A stretch of 64,000 nucleotides of DNA, taken from CAJCJE01 sp036494465 (GTDB lineage Bacteria; Actinomycetota; Actinomycetes; Mycobacteriales; Pseudonocardiaceae). The stretch is from contig DASXOJ010000083.1 of assembly GCA_036494465.1 (NCBI GenBank), positions 1 to 64,000 of the forward strand. The letters are read 5' to 3'. The stretch's first letter is position 1. Every line of letters begins with the position of its first letter. The notes under the pieces are model-generated. The model did no database searches, was not told the DNA's origin, and saw only the letters and a list, made by a program, of their open reading frames with translations. Shown piece after piece: positions 1-7,647 of the stretch. The position numbers and the translations under genes are program-made.

Positions 1-1
1 G

Positions 2-835
2 GCGGGCGAGTTCGATCGCCCGGTGATCCTGTTCTCCGGCGGCAAGGACTCGACGCTGCTGCTGCACCTGGCGATCAAGGCGTTCTGGCCGGCTCCGGTG
101 CCGTTCCCGCTGTTGCACGTGGACACCGGTCACAACTTCGAGGAGGTCATCGAGTTCCGCGACCGGATCGTCGAGCAGCACGGGCTGCGGTTGATCGTGG
201 CAAAGGTGCAGGACTGGATCGACGACGGCCGCCTCACCGAACGCCTTGACGGCTCCCGCAACCCGCTGCAAACCGTGCCGCTGCTGGACACCATCAACGA
301 GCACCGCTTCGACGCGGTGTTCGGCGGCGGCAGGCGCGACGAGGAACGGGCCCGAGCCAAGGAGCGGATCTTCAGCCTGCGCAACGCCTTCGGCCAGTGG
401 GATCCGCGCAGGCAGCGCCCGGAACTGTGGAACCTGTACAACGGGCGGCACAAGGCGGGCGAGCACGTCCGGGTGTTCCCGCTGTCCAACTGGACCGAGC
501 TGGACGTGTGGCGCTACATCGAACGCGAGCGCATCGGCCTGCCTGCGCTGTACTTCGCGCACCGCCGTCCGGTCTACGAACGCGGCGGCATGCTGCTCAC
601 CTCGGGCCCGTGGGGCGGGCCAGGGAAAAGTGAAGAAGTAGTGGAGAAGACCGTGCGCTACCGGACGGTCGGCGACGGATCCTGCACGGGCGCGGTCGAA
701 TCGGACGCGGACACCGTCGCCGACATCATCGCGGAGGTCGCGGCCAGCAGGCTGACCGAGCGCGGCGCCACCCGCGCCGACGACCGGATTTCCGAAGCCG
801 CCATGGAGGATCGCAAACGGGAGGGCTACTTCTGA
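2..835 (+). CDS. cysD: Sulfate adenylyltransferase subunit 2 (5' end outside window)
   Basis: Small subunit of ATP sulfurylase, which makes adenosine 5'-phosphosulfate from sulfate and ATP in the cytoplasm. The frame is open to the window edge. The first visible codons read AGEFDRPVILFSGGKDS, and the SGGKDS PP-loop (ATP pyrophosphatase motif) is near the visible start. The GTG at 23 lies inside the conserved pre-loop segment, so the true start is probably upstream and the gene is partial here. The C-terminus ends in the family-typical EDRKREGYF. The stop TGA overlaps the cysN ATG (TGATG), indicating translational coupling. Visible part 277 codons. Confidence 0.95.
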   Translation, partial: AGEFDRPVILFSGGKDSTLLLHLAIKAFWPAPVPFPLLHVDTGHNFEEVIEFRDRIVEQHGLRLIVAKVQDWIDDGRLTERLDGSRNPLQTVPLLDTINEHRFDAVFGGGRRDEERARAKERIFSLRNAFGQWDPRRQRPELWNLYNGRHKAGEHVRVFPLSNWTELDVWRYIERERIGLPALYFAHRRPVYERGGMLLTSGPWGGPGKSEEVVEKTVRYRTVGDGSCTGAVESDADTVADIIAEVAASRLTERGATRADDRISEAAMEDRKREGYF

Positions 836-2118
836 TGGATGATCTACTCCGGCTCGCCACCGCGGGCAGCGTAGACGACGGAAAGTCCACTTTGGTCGGA
901 CGTCTCCTCTACGACACCAAGTCGGTGCTCGCCGACCAGCTCGACGCGATCCACCGGGCCAGCGTCGACCGGGGCCTGACCACGCCCGATCTCTCCCTGC
1001 TCGTGGACGGCCTGCGGTCCGAACGCGAACAGGGCATCACCATCGACGTGGCATACCGGTACTTCGCGACGCCCCACCGCTCGTTCATCCTCGCCGACAC
1101 ACCGGGCCACGTGCAGTACACCCGCAACACGGTCACCGGCGCGTCGACGGCGAACGCGGCGATCCTGCTGATCGACGCGCGGCATGGCGTCCTTGAGCAG
1201 ACCCGCAGGCACGCGGCCGTGCTCGCGTTGCTCGGCGTGCCACAGCTGGTGCTCGCGGTGAACAAGATCGACCTGGTCGGCTTCGACGAGACCTGTTTCG
1301 CCACCATCGCCAAGGAATTCCTGGCGCACGCGACCGCACTGGGCTACCGCGACGCGGACGTGATCGCGATCCCGGTTTCGGCTCTGCTTGGCGACAACGT
1401 GGTCGAGCCGTCGGTCAACATGCCGTGGTGGAGCGGGCCGACTCTGTTGCACCACCTGGAAAACCTGCCGGTCACGAGTGATTCGCCGGACGCGCCGCTG
1501 CGCTTCCCTGTGCAGTTCGTGATCCGGCCCGGAACCGAGGAGCACCGTGACTACCGCGGCTACGCGGGGCAGATCGCGGCAGGCACGGCGCACCCCGGCG
1601 ACGAGGTGGTGATCCTGCCCGCAGGAAGGCGCAGCACCATCGCGGGCATCGACACCATGGACGGCGCGCTCGCGTCGGCCGGTCCCGGCGCCTCGGTGAC
1701 ACTGCGGCTGACCGACGACATCGACGTCGGCCGGGGCGACCTGATCGCGGCCGCGACCGACGTACCCGAACTCGCCACCGAGTTGGACGCGACGCTGTGC
1801 TGGTTGACCGAGGCGCCGCTGCGGGCCGGCATGCGCGTACTGGTCAAGCACGGCACGCGCACCACGCAGGCCCGGATCACGTGCCTGCGCAACCGGTTCG
1901 ACGAACAGAACCTGACCAGCCTGCCCAGCCCGGAGTTCCTGCGGCTCAACGAGATCGGCCAGGTCGAGCTCGCCACCGCCGAACCACTACCGGTCGACGA
2001 CTACACCACCAGCAGGCGCACCGGCTGCTTCCTGGTGATCGACCCGCAGGATGGCACCACGCTGGCGGCGGGACTGCTCGGCAAGCCCGCCTGGGGCCGC
2101 GTCCCGGCGGCCCTCTGA
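835..2118 (+). CDS. cysN: Sulfate adenylyltransferase subunit 1 (GTPase)
   Basis: Regulatory GTPase subunit of ATP sulfurylase; GTP hydrolysis drives APS formation by CysD. The 427-aa protein has an EF-Tu-like G domain: P-loop GSVDDGKST (residues 11-19), DTPGH (88-92), NKID (143-146), followed by beta-barrel domains. No APS kinase (CysC) domain is fused at the C-terminus. The start overlaps the cysD stop, and its own stop overlaps the ATG of the next gene by one base, so cysD-cysN-ssuB-like-ssuC-like form one transcriptional unit. Confidence 0.95.
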   Translation: MDDLLRLATAGSVDDGKSTLVGRLLYDTKSVLADQLDAIHRASVDRGLTTPDLSLLVDGLRSEREQGITIDVAYRYFATPHRSFILADTPGHVQYTRNTVTGASTANAAILLIDARHGVLEQTRRHAAVLALLGVPQLVLAVNKIDLVGFDETCFATIAKEFLAHATALGYRDADVIAIPVSALLGDNVVEPSVNMPWWSGPTLLHHLENLPVTSDSPDAPLRFPVQFVIRPGTEEHRDYRGYAGQIAAGTAHPGDEVVILPAGRRSTIAGIDTMDGALASAGPGASVTLRLTDDIDVGRGDLIAAATDVPELATELDATLCWLTEAPLRAGMRVLVKHGTRTTQARITCLRNRFDEQNLTSLPSPEFLRLNEIGQVELATAEPLPVDDYTTSRRTGCFLVIDPQDGTTLAAGLLGKPAWGRVPAAL

Positions 2119-2888
2119 TGACCGCGACCCTGCCAGCACCGGCGGCGACGAGACCAGTGGTAGCCATGTCCGGGGTGGGCAAGTCCTTCGGGTGCGGGTC
2201 ATCCGGCGTGACCGCGCTGACCGGGGTCGACCTGCGGGTCGACCCCGGTGAGTTCGTGTGCCTGCTGGGCGCGTCCGGCTGCGGCAAATCCACCCTGCTC
2301 AACCTGATCGCCGGGCTGGACGCGCCCAGCGCGGGCACCATCGACCTGCACTCCGCCCGGCCCGCGGTGATGTTCCAGGAAGCCGCGCTGATGCCGTGGC
2401 TGACCGCGGCAGGCAACGTCGAACTGGCGTTGCGGCTGGCAGGCGTACGGCGGGCGGCGCGCCGCGCGCGCACCGAGGAACTGCTGGAACTGGTGCGGTT
2501 GGGCGGGGTGGGCCGCAAGCGACCGCACGAGCTCTCCGGCGGGATGCGGCAGCGGGTCGCGCTGGCGCGGGCGTTGGCGGGCGTCGACAGCAGCACGGGT
2601 CCCGGGCTGGTGCTGATGGACGAACCGTTCTCCGCGTTGGACGCGATCACCCGGGACGTGTTGCAGGCCGAATTGTTGCGGGTTTGGTCTGCCACCGGCA
2701 GCGCGGTCCTGTTCGTCACGCACGACGTGCGCGAGGCGGTCCGGCTCGGTCAACGGGTGGTGCTGCTCTCGTCGCGGCCGGGCCGGGTGGTGCGGGAATG
2801 GCGGCTCGGGGAGGAGTCCGAGGCCGAGACCATCGCCGAGATCAACGAACGGCTCCGGGAGGTGATCTCCCGCCATGCCAGACACTGA
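2118..2888 (+). CDS. ssuB: ABC transporter ATP-binding protein, sulfonate/nitrate/taurine type
   Basis: Cytoplasmic ATPase of an importer of the SsuB/TauB/NrtD class, 256 aa. Walker A GASGCGKST (51-59), signature LSGGMRQR (138-145), Walker B LVLMDEPF (163-170) and a switch histidine in the VTHDV segment are visible. The MPWLT Q-loop region is typical of the class. I chose the ATG at 2118 because it overlaps the cysN stop (TGATG); the open frame extends further upstream only as a cysN shadow. Location behind cysDN suggests uptake of organosulfur or sulfate, but the substrate is not proven. No substrate-binding protein gene is in the window. Confidence 0.88.
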   Translation: MTATLPAPAATRPVVAMSGVGKSFGCGSSGVTALTGVDLRVDPGEFVCLLGASGCGKSTLLNLIAGLDAPSAGTIDLHSARPAVMFQEAALMPWLTAAGNVELALRLAGVRRAARRARTEELLELVRLGGVGRKRPHELSGGMRQRVALARALAGVDSSTGPGLVLMDEPFSALDAITRDVLQAELLRVWSATGSAVLFVTHDVREAVRLGQRVVLLSSRPGRVVREWRLGEESEAETIAEINERLREVISRHARH

Positions 2889-3729
2889 GCTCGCCGAGGA
2901 TGTCGTCGGTGGCCTGGACGCGTTGGAAACTCCGGAGACGTCGACCAATCCGCGCTGGCGCCGGATCGCGAGAACCGTCCTGCCGCCGATCATCGCCGCC
3001 GTCGTGTTCATCGCGATCTGGCAGGCGTTGTGGGCGTCCGCGATCTGGCCCGAATACCAGCTTCCGGCGCCCGCCGCCGTCGGCCGCGAACTGCTCGACC
3101 AAGCGCGCGGCGCGCACGCGCTGGGCATCATCTGGGTATCCATCCACCGCGCCGCGCTCGGCTTCGTCATGGGCGTCGCGATCGGCACGCCGCTCGGTCT
3201 GGCACTGGCCAGGGCGCCGGTACTGCGCTCGGCGGTCGCGCCGTTCCTGTCCGGGTTGCAGAGCCTCCCGTCGGTAGCCTGGGTGCCCGCCGCGATCCTC
3301 TGGTTCGGCATCCAGCCCAGCGCCGTCTACTTCGTGGTACTGCTCGGTTCGGTGCCCTCGATCGCCAACGGCATGCTCGCGGGCGTCGACCAGATCCCGC
3401 CGATCCTGCTTCGGGTCGGCACCGTGCTCGGCGCGGGCCGCTTCGCCAGCGCCCGGCACATCCTGTTGCCCGCCGCGCTGCCCGGTTACCTCGCAGGGCT
3501 CAAGCAGGGCTGGGCGTTCTCCTGGCGCTCGCTGATGGCCGCCGAGCTCATTGCCAACTCGCCGCAACTGGGCGAGGGACTCGGCCAGTACCTGCAGAAC
3601 GGCCAGTCGCTGAGCGACATGCCGACCGTGATCGCGGCGATCGTGCTGATCCTGCTCGTCGGCATCGGCGTCGAACTGCTGGTCTTCCGCCCGTTGGAAC
3701 GCTCGGTGCTGCGCTCGCGCGGTTTCTGA
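2875..3729 (+). CDS. ssuC: ABC transporter permease, sulfonate/nitrate/taurine type
   Basis: Inner-membrane permease of the SsuC/TauC class, 284 aa, partner of the preceding ATPase. A charged N-terminus of about 35 residues is followed by a first membrane helix and then the BPD_transp_1 domain. The cytoplasmic coupling region LGAGRFASARHILLPAALPGY is the EAA-like loop. The start overlaps the end of the ATPase gene by 14 bases. The C-terminal motif ending in LLRSR-like LRSRGF is usual for the family. It is the last gene of the sulfur operon on this strand. Confidence 0.87.
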   Translation: MPDTELAEDVVGGLDALETPETSTNPRWRRIARTVLPPIIAAVVFIAIWQALWASAIWPEYQLPAPAAVGRELLDQARGAHALGIIWVSIHRAALGFVMGVAIGTPLGLALARAPVLRSAVAPFLSGLQSLPSVAWVPAAILWFGIQPSAVYFVVLLGSVPSIANGMLAGVDQIPPILLRVGTVLGAGRFASARHILLPAALPGYLAGLKQGWAFSWRSLMAAELIANSPQLGEGLGQYLQNGQSLSDMPTVIAAIVLILLVGIGVELLVFRPLERSVLRSRGF

Positions 3730-3824
3730 CCTCACCGCCGCTCGACAGCGGCTGTGCGGAAGAACTTCACCGCTCGTGACGGCGCCATAACTGTTCGGCA
3801 ATGCCCGCGCGTTTGCCTGTACGC

Positions 3825-4187
3825 ATGTCCATCTACGAGCAGATCGGCGGTCAGGAAGCCCTGATCGTCGTGGTCGACGATTTCTACGTCCGGGTGCTCG
3901 CCGACGAGGCGTTGGCGGGGTTCTTCGCGGGCAGCAACATGTCGCGGTTGAAGGGCAAGCAGGTCGAGTTCTTCGCGGCCGCGCTGGGCGGGCCGGACCA
4001 GTACTCGGGGTTGCCCATGAAGGACGCGCACCGGGGACGCGGGATCGGCATGTCGCACTTCCAACTGGTGGCCGGGCACCTCGCTGCCGCGCTCGCGGCG
4101 GCGGGTGTGCCTGCCGAACTGGTCGAGCAGATCATCGGGGCGATCGCCCCACTCGCCGAGGACATCGTGGCCGCGAACGCGGCGTGA
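3825..4187 (+). CDS. glbN: Group I truncated haemoglobin
   Basis: Small 2-on-2 haem globin of 120 aa when started at the ATG of MSIYEQIGG, the standard family N-terminus; an upstream in-frame ATG at 3801 adds eight residues with no match. The proximal histidine lies in DAHRGRGI. The FYVRVLADE segment supplies the B-helix, and the GLPMKDAH stretch is diagnostic of TrHb group 1. Likely role is binding O2 or NO, perhaps NO detoxification; ligand chemistry cannot be read from sequence. It stands alone, about 95 bases after the permease gene, and no convincing ribosome binding site is visible. Confidence 0.88.
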   Translation: MSIYEQIGGQEALIVVVDDFYVRVLADEALAGFFAGSNMSRLKGKQVEFFAAALGGPDQYSGLPMKDAHRGRGIGMSHFQLVAGHLAAALAAAGVPAELVEQIIGAIAPLAEDIVAANAA

Positions 4188-4676
4188 GCCTCACGAGCCT
4201 CACGAGCGGAGGGGTTGGCGTCGCCGCCCCGATGACGGGTTGGTCCGGGCGAGCCGGCCGGTTGGCGCAGACCGGCGGCTCAGTCCCGTATGTGAGTTGC
4301 GAGTTTCCCTTCGGGACCTCCTTCTCGTTAGCGGCTCCCCAATACCCGGGCTCAGCGCTGAATACAGCGAAAACATCGGACGTCCGGCCAAGCTGACTTG
4401 TGGACATGCACCGCAGCGGCCTCCTCGCCCTCTCTCGCGTCCAGCACCCTCCTATCGGTATCGGCAAAACACTTCCATCACGTCTCGAACTGGACTGAAC
4501 CACCTGCAAACGTTTACAACCGAACGACACCGATCGCGTCCTCGGTCAATATTCATCCCATGATTTCATCGATCGAGCAGGCTCTTGTCGTTTTCACAGC
4601 CGTCAGCGGAGCGGACCAGTGCCACCCGTGATCTAGAATCGGTTCAGCCGCACCGAGTGATCGAGTGGGAGGCAAC
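4188..4676. other. 489-base non-coding region upstream of the LacI gene
   Basis: Open frames here have random composition and I do not accept them as genes. The start of the region contains a short tandem repeat (GCCTCACGA twice, about 4188-4206). The second half, from about 4440, is less GC-rich and contains a LacI-family palindrome at 4505-4518. It is therefore probably the promoter and operator region of the regulator gene at 4677. Confidence 0.6.
4505..4518. promoter_or_regulatory. LacI-family operator, TGCAAACGTTTACA
   Basis: A near-perfect 14-base palindrome centred on CG, with AAACGTTT core, the classic LacI/GalR half-site geometry. It lies about 160 bases upstream of the LacI-family start at 4677, so autoregulation is the simplest reading. 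Binding is inferred, not shown. Confidence 0.6.
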
Positions 4677-5666
4677 GTGCCGGTCACGATCCGCGATGTG
4701 GCGCGGGAAGCCAAGGTCTCGGTTGCCACCGTTTCCCGGGCGCTGAGCTCGCCACACCAGGTCAACCAGGTCACCCGTGAACGCGTGCTCGCGATCGCCG
4801 ACCAGTTCGGCTACCGGCCAAGCCCGGCCGCGCGCAGCCTGATCACCGGCAAGACCGGCAATATCGGCCTGGTCATGCCCGATCTCGCCAACCCGTTCTT
4901 CACCGGCGTTCTCAAGAACGTCCAGTCCCGCGCGCATCAGTCCGGCTACGGCGTGTTCATCGGCGACAGCGACGAAGATCCCGCCGTCGAGGAGGAACTC
5001 GTCCGCTCGATGGCCAAGCAGGTCGACGGCGTGTTGCTCTGCTCGCCGGGGATCAAGGACTCGCAGATCACCGCGCTGGCCGAGAACACCACGCTGGTGC
5101 TGCTCAACCGGCGGGTGCGCGGCATCTCCGCCGCGTTGATGGACAGCGCGGGCGGCATGCGCCAGTCCATCGAGCACCTGGCCGCGCTGGGCCACAAGCG
5201 CATCGCGTTCCTGTCCGGCCCGCGCGCCTCCTGGTCCAACAAACACCGGCTGCGCGGACTGCGCGCGGCGCTGGAGAAGACCAACGTCGAGGTGCTCACC
5301 CTCGGCCCGTTCGCGCCCCGCTACTCCGGCGGCGTCCAGGCCGCCGACCTCGCGCTGGCCGAGAAGGTCACCGCGATCATCGCCTACAACGACATCATGG
5401 CGCTCGGCGCGCTCGCCCGCTTCCACGAACGCGGCATCGACGTGCCCGGCGAACTCAGCCTCACCAGCTTCGACGACCTCGTCTACGCGGCTGTCTCCGC
5501 GCCCGCGCTCACCACCGTCGCCATGCCGGTCGACGCGGCCGGGCGGCTCGCCGTCGAACTGCTGCTCTCGCGCCTGTCCGACCCCGGATCGCCGGTCGTG
5601 CACCAGGAACTGCCCACCCAGCTCATCGTCCGCGGCACTACTGGGAAGCCGCCGCGAACTCGATGA
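4677..5666 (+). CDS. LacI-family transcriptional regulator
   Basis: DNA-binding regulator of 329 aa. The N-terminal helix-turn-helix reads VTIRDVAREAKVSVATVSRAL, followed by the hinge helix SPAARSLITGKTGNIGLVMPD. The rest is a periplasmic-binding-protein-like sugar-sensing domain. I chose the GTG at 4677, which has GGGAGG four bases upstream; a GTG at 4665 overlaps that Shine-Dalgarno sequence. A LacI-type palindrome lies upstream at 4505-4518. No sugar catabolic or transport gene is adjacent, so the effector and targets are unknown. Its last codons lie in the first copy of a 30-base direct repeat (see 5637). Confidence 0.9.
   Translation: MPVTIRDVAREAKVSVATVSRALSSPHQVNQVTRERVLAIADQFGYRPSPAARSLITGKTGNIGLVMPDLANPFFTGVLKNVQSRAHQSGYGVFIGDSDEDPAVEEELVRSMAKQVDGVLLCSPGIKDSQITALAENTTLVLLNRRVRGISAALMDSAGGMRQSIEHLAALGHKRIAFLSGPRASWSNKHRLRGLRAALEKTNVEVLTLGPFAPRYSGGVQAADLALAEKVTAIIAYNDIMALGALARFHERGIDVPGELSLTSFDDLVYAAVSAPALTTVAMPVDAAGRLAVELLLSRLSDPGSPVVHQELPTQLIVRGTTGKPPRTR
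5637..5666. repeat. Direct repeat copy 1 (19 bases exact, 30 imperfect)
   Basis: The 3' end of the LacI gene contains GCCGCCGCGAACTCGATGA at 5648-5666, repeated exactly at 5940-5958. Extending 11 bases left gives two further mostly matching blocks, with about three mismatches over 30 bases. The spacing between copies is 292 bases. Copy 1 supplies the LacI C-terminus and stop. Confidence 0.75.
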
Positions 5667-5707
5667 GACCAGTCACGGCCCGAAAGATGTCGGTCGCTGC
5701 CGGTAGC

Positions 5708-5958
5708 GTGACCGACGTAATGGATCACCTGGACCGGACGAGTACGCGGAATTCGAGCGACGAATCGCCCGGTGGCGTGCCGAAAGAGCCGAGATCCGTT
5801 GGACAGCACCGCGCCTGGACCTCAGCGCCGTCACTGAAGCGCTGGCAGAAATCACCGCCCGCCTGGACCGCATCGAGGCCCCCGCGTCAATGACTGCCAA
5901 GCACGCTCGCGCGGCTGATCGTGGCCGGACTACCGGGTGGCCGCCGCGAACTCGATGA
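5708..5958 (+). pseudogene. Possible small frameshifted ORF remnant
   Basis: A short reading begins at GTG 5708 (VTDVMDHLDR), then shifts frame near 5737. From 5737 the new frame reads as a coherent charged helical peptide (DEYAEFERRIARWRAERAE, then a TEALAEITARLDRIE stretch) with actinobacterial codon use, continuing through the second repeat copy to a stop at 5956-5958. No in-frame start codon precedes the second half. It could be a decayed small gene or chance. Nothing identifies a function. Confidence 0.3.
5929..5958. repeat. Direct repeat copy 2 (inside the methyltransferase 3' end)
   Basis: Second copy of the 30-base imperfect direct repeat whose exact core is at 5940-5958. On the minus strand it encodes the last residues (IIEFAAATR) of the O-methyltransferase. 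The two copies bracket the whole LacI-methyltransferase intergenic stretch. Confidence 0.75.
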
Positions 5959-6949
5959 TCGAGCGGCGCCCGACTTTCGTGACGGGGCCCAGCACCAGCC
6001 CCACCGACTCGGCGAGGGCGCGTAGCTGGTCCAGTGTCCGGTTGCGGCCGCGGACGTAGGTGAGCATGGTCAGGTCGCCGACGGTGTCCCTGGTGCCGCC
6101 CTTGATGTCGTCCGCCGCCTCCTCGATGACGAGCACGGTGCCGGTCTCGCCCGCCGCCTCGGCGCAGCGGCGCAGGATGCGGGTGGCGTCCTCGTCGGGC
6201 CAGTCGTGCAGGACCGACGAGACCAGGTAGCCGCCCGCGCCAGCCGGCAGTGCGTCGAACGCGCTGCCGGCGACGGTGTCGGCGCGGTCGGTCAGGTCGG
6301 CCGCGGCGATGGCGTGGTCGGCTCGGGTGACGGCGCCGGGCAGGTCGAGAACGGTGCCACGCAGGCCGGGGTTGGCGCGCAGGATCGCGATGAGCATGGC
6401 GCCGTTGCCGCCGCCGACGTCGATCAGGTGGCCGAGCGCGCCCCATGGGTACGCGCTCGCGATCGCGGGCGCGTCAGCGACGAGCCGGGCGCCCATCAGG
6501 CCGTCGAAGGACGCGGACAGTTCGGCGTTGGCGGCGAGGTCGTCCCAGAAGCCGCGGCCGAACTGGCGCGGGTAGGCGGGTTCGCCGGTGCGGACGGTGT
6601 GCAGCAGATGCACGAAGCAGGTGTCCGCGCGGCCGATGGCGCCGTCGAGGTCGAGCCAGCGGCGGATGCCGTCCGGGTGGTCCTCGCGGAGGCGTTCGCC
6701 GAGGTCGGCCAGGTCGAAGGTGTCGAGGTCGGGCCGGGTCAGCACGTTCGCGGTCGACAGGTGGCGCAGCAGCCTGCCCAGGGCGTCCTCGTCTGCATCG
6801 ACCGCTGCCGCGAGCGCGGCGGTGGTTCGGGTGCCTGCGGCGATGTGGTCGGCGATGCGCAGGGTCGCGGCGACCCTGATGGCCATCGGGGTGAGCAGGT
6901 CGGCCGCCGCCCACAACGCACCGCCCCACCCCAGTGATTCGTCGGTCAT
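5930..6949 (-). CDS. SAM-dependent O-methyltransferase (Methyltransf_2 family)
   Basis: Predicted small-molecule O-methyltransferase of 339 aa. It has an N-terminal dimerisation/winged-helix region (roughly residues 1-100) and a Rossmann SAM-binding domain with LIDVGGGNGAML as motif I and LHDWPDE as the family's catalytic-region motif. I start at the ATG of MTDESLGWGG; an upstream in-frame GTG would add nine residues. It is a lone gene convergent with the LacI gene. The family includes polyketide and carotenoid methylases, but the substrate here is unknown. Confidence 0.82.
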   Translation of the reverse strand: MTDESLGWGGALWAAADLLTPMAIRVAATLRIADHIAAGTRTTAALAAAVDADEDALGRLLRHLSTANVLTRPDLDTFDLADLGERLREDHPDGIRRWLDLDGAIGRADTCFVHLLHTVRTGEPAYPRQFGRGFWDDLAANAELSASFDGLMGARLVADAPAIASAYPWGALGHLIDVGGGNGAMLIAILRANPGLRGTVLDLPGAVTRADHAIAAADLTDRADTVAGSAFDALPAGAGGYLVSSVLHDWPDEDATRILRRCAEAAGETGTVLVIEEAADDIKGGTRDTVGDLTMLTYVRGRNRTLDQLRALAESVGLVLGPVTKVGRRSIIEFAAATR

Positions 6950-7255
6950 TGTTACCACCGTAGTGACCCCGGGCACATGTCACCCTCACTGATACGAACC
7001 AGTTGCCTGGGTGGACAATATGACTCGTGCCTTTCCGCACAGCGTTCGCGCATCTGGGTCCCCGAGCCACCCTGCTCGCGGTCACCCACCCGGCCAGCAC
7101 GGTGTGGCCGGACAGCGCCCGAACGCGTTCCACCGGCCGCTTCGGCGGTTAACCACGACCTCTCCCCAGCCCTCGGCGCAGCCACATCCCGCGCCGAGGG
7201 CTGGTGGCGTTGTCGGACCGGCTCAACCCAGCAGAAATCAGGGAAAACAGAGAAA
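6950..7255. other. Divergent intergenic region (306 bases)
   Basis: Lies between the O-methyltransferase (minus) and the 86-aa protein gene (plus). It should hold both promoters. The only strong structure is the 14-bp inverted repeat at 7166-7204. I see no credible gene; the open frames are random in composition. Confidence 0.5.
7166..7204. repeat. Perfect 14-bp inverted repeat with 11-base loop
   Basis: Arms CCAGCCCTCGGCGC (7166-7179) and GCGCCGAGGGCTGG (7191-7204). It ends about 50 bases before the start of the gene at 7256 and has no T tract on either side. It could be a leader hairpin, a terminator of an unseen transcript, or an operator. Confidence 0.6.
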
Positions 7256-7516
7256 ATGAGCGGACACTTGGACCAGGCAGCCGCAGTGCTGAATTCGGCA
7301 GCACAACAGGTCCCGGTCGAAACCGTCCTCGGTGCGGAGAACCAACTCACCACGGTTACCGCCTACATCCAGACCGCGGGTGGCCACATCGCGGAGAGCC
7401 TGAGCAGCAAGGCGCTTGCCATGCAACAGGAGGCGCACGAGTTCGCGGGCAGGCTCGTCGCGTTGCGGGGCGACCTGGAAGAGGCGGCACGGCAGGTGCT
7501 GGCCAGCGGTTCCTGA
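7256..7516 (+). CDS. Small helical protein of unknown function (86 aa)
   Basis: Begins with ATG after the purine-rich AGGGAAAACAGAGAAA. The sequence MSGHLDQAAAVLNSAAQQV continues as two or three predicted amphipathic alanine/glutamine-rich helices, with no cysteines, signal peptide or membrane segment. Size and helical pattern recall WXG100-type secreted helical hairpins, but there is no WXG motif, so I do not assign it. A strong terminator hairpin follows at 7526-7559, which supports an independent monocistronic transcript. Confidence 0.6.
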   Translation: MSGHLDQAAAVLNSAAQQVPVETVLGAENQLTTVTAYIQTAGGHIAESLSSKALAMQQEAHEFAGRLVALRGDLEEAARQVLASGS

Positions 7517-7525
7517 GCGGTATCC

Positions 7526-7559
7526 GGCGCGGCCGGGAGGGGGCGTCCCCGGCCGCGCC
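7526..7559 (+). terminator. GC-rich terminator hairpin
   Basis: Perfect 12-bp stem GGCGCGGCCGGG / CCCGGCCGCGCC with a 10-base loop, ten bases after the stop of the 86-aa gene. No T run follows, as is common in high-GC actinobacteria. Confidence 0.7.
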
Positions 7560-7647
7560 ACTTGCAGAACGCAATTCTTAGCCAGTCATTAATGTCGAAA
7601 TGTGGACGAAACACCAAGCAAGGGTCTAACTGCTAGCTTTTCCCGCT

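Noticed and set aside
4184..4396. Small open frames in the LacI upstream region
   Set aside because: No codon bias, ribosome site or plausible protein composition.
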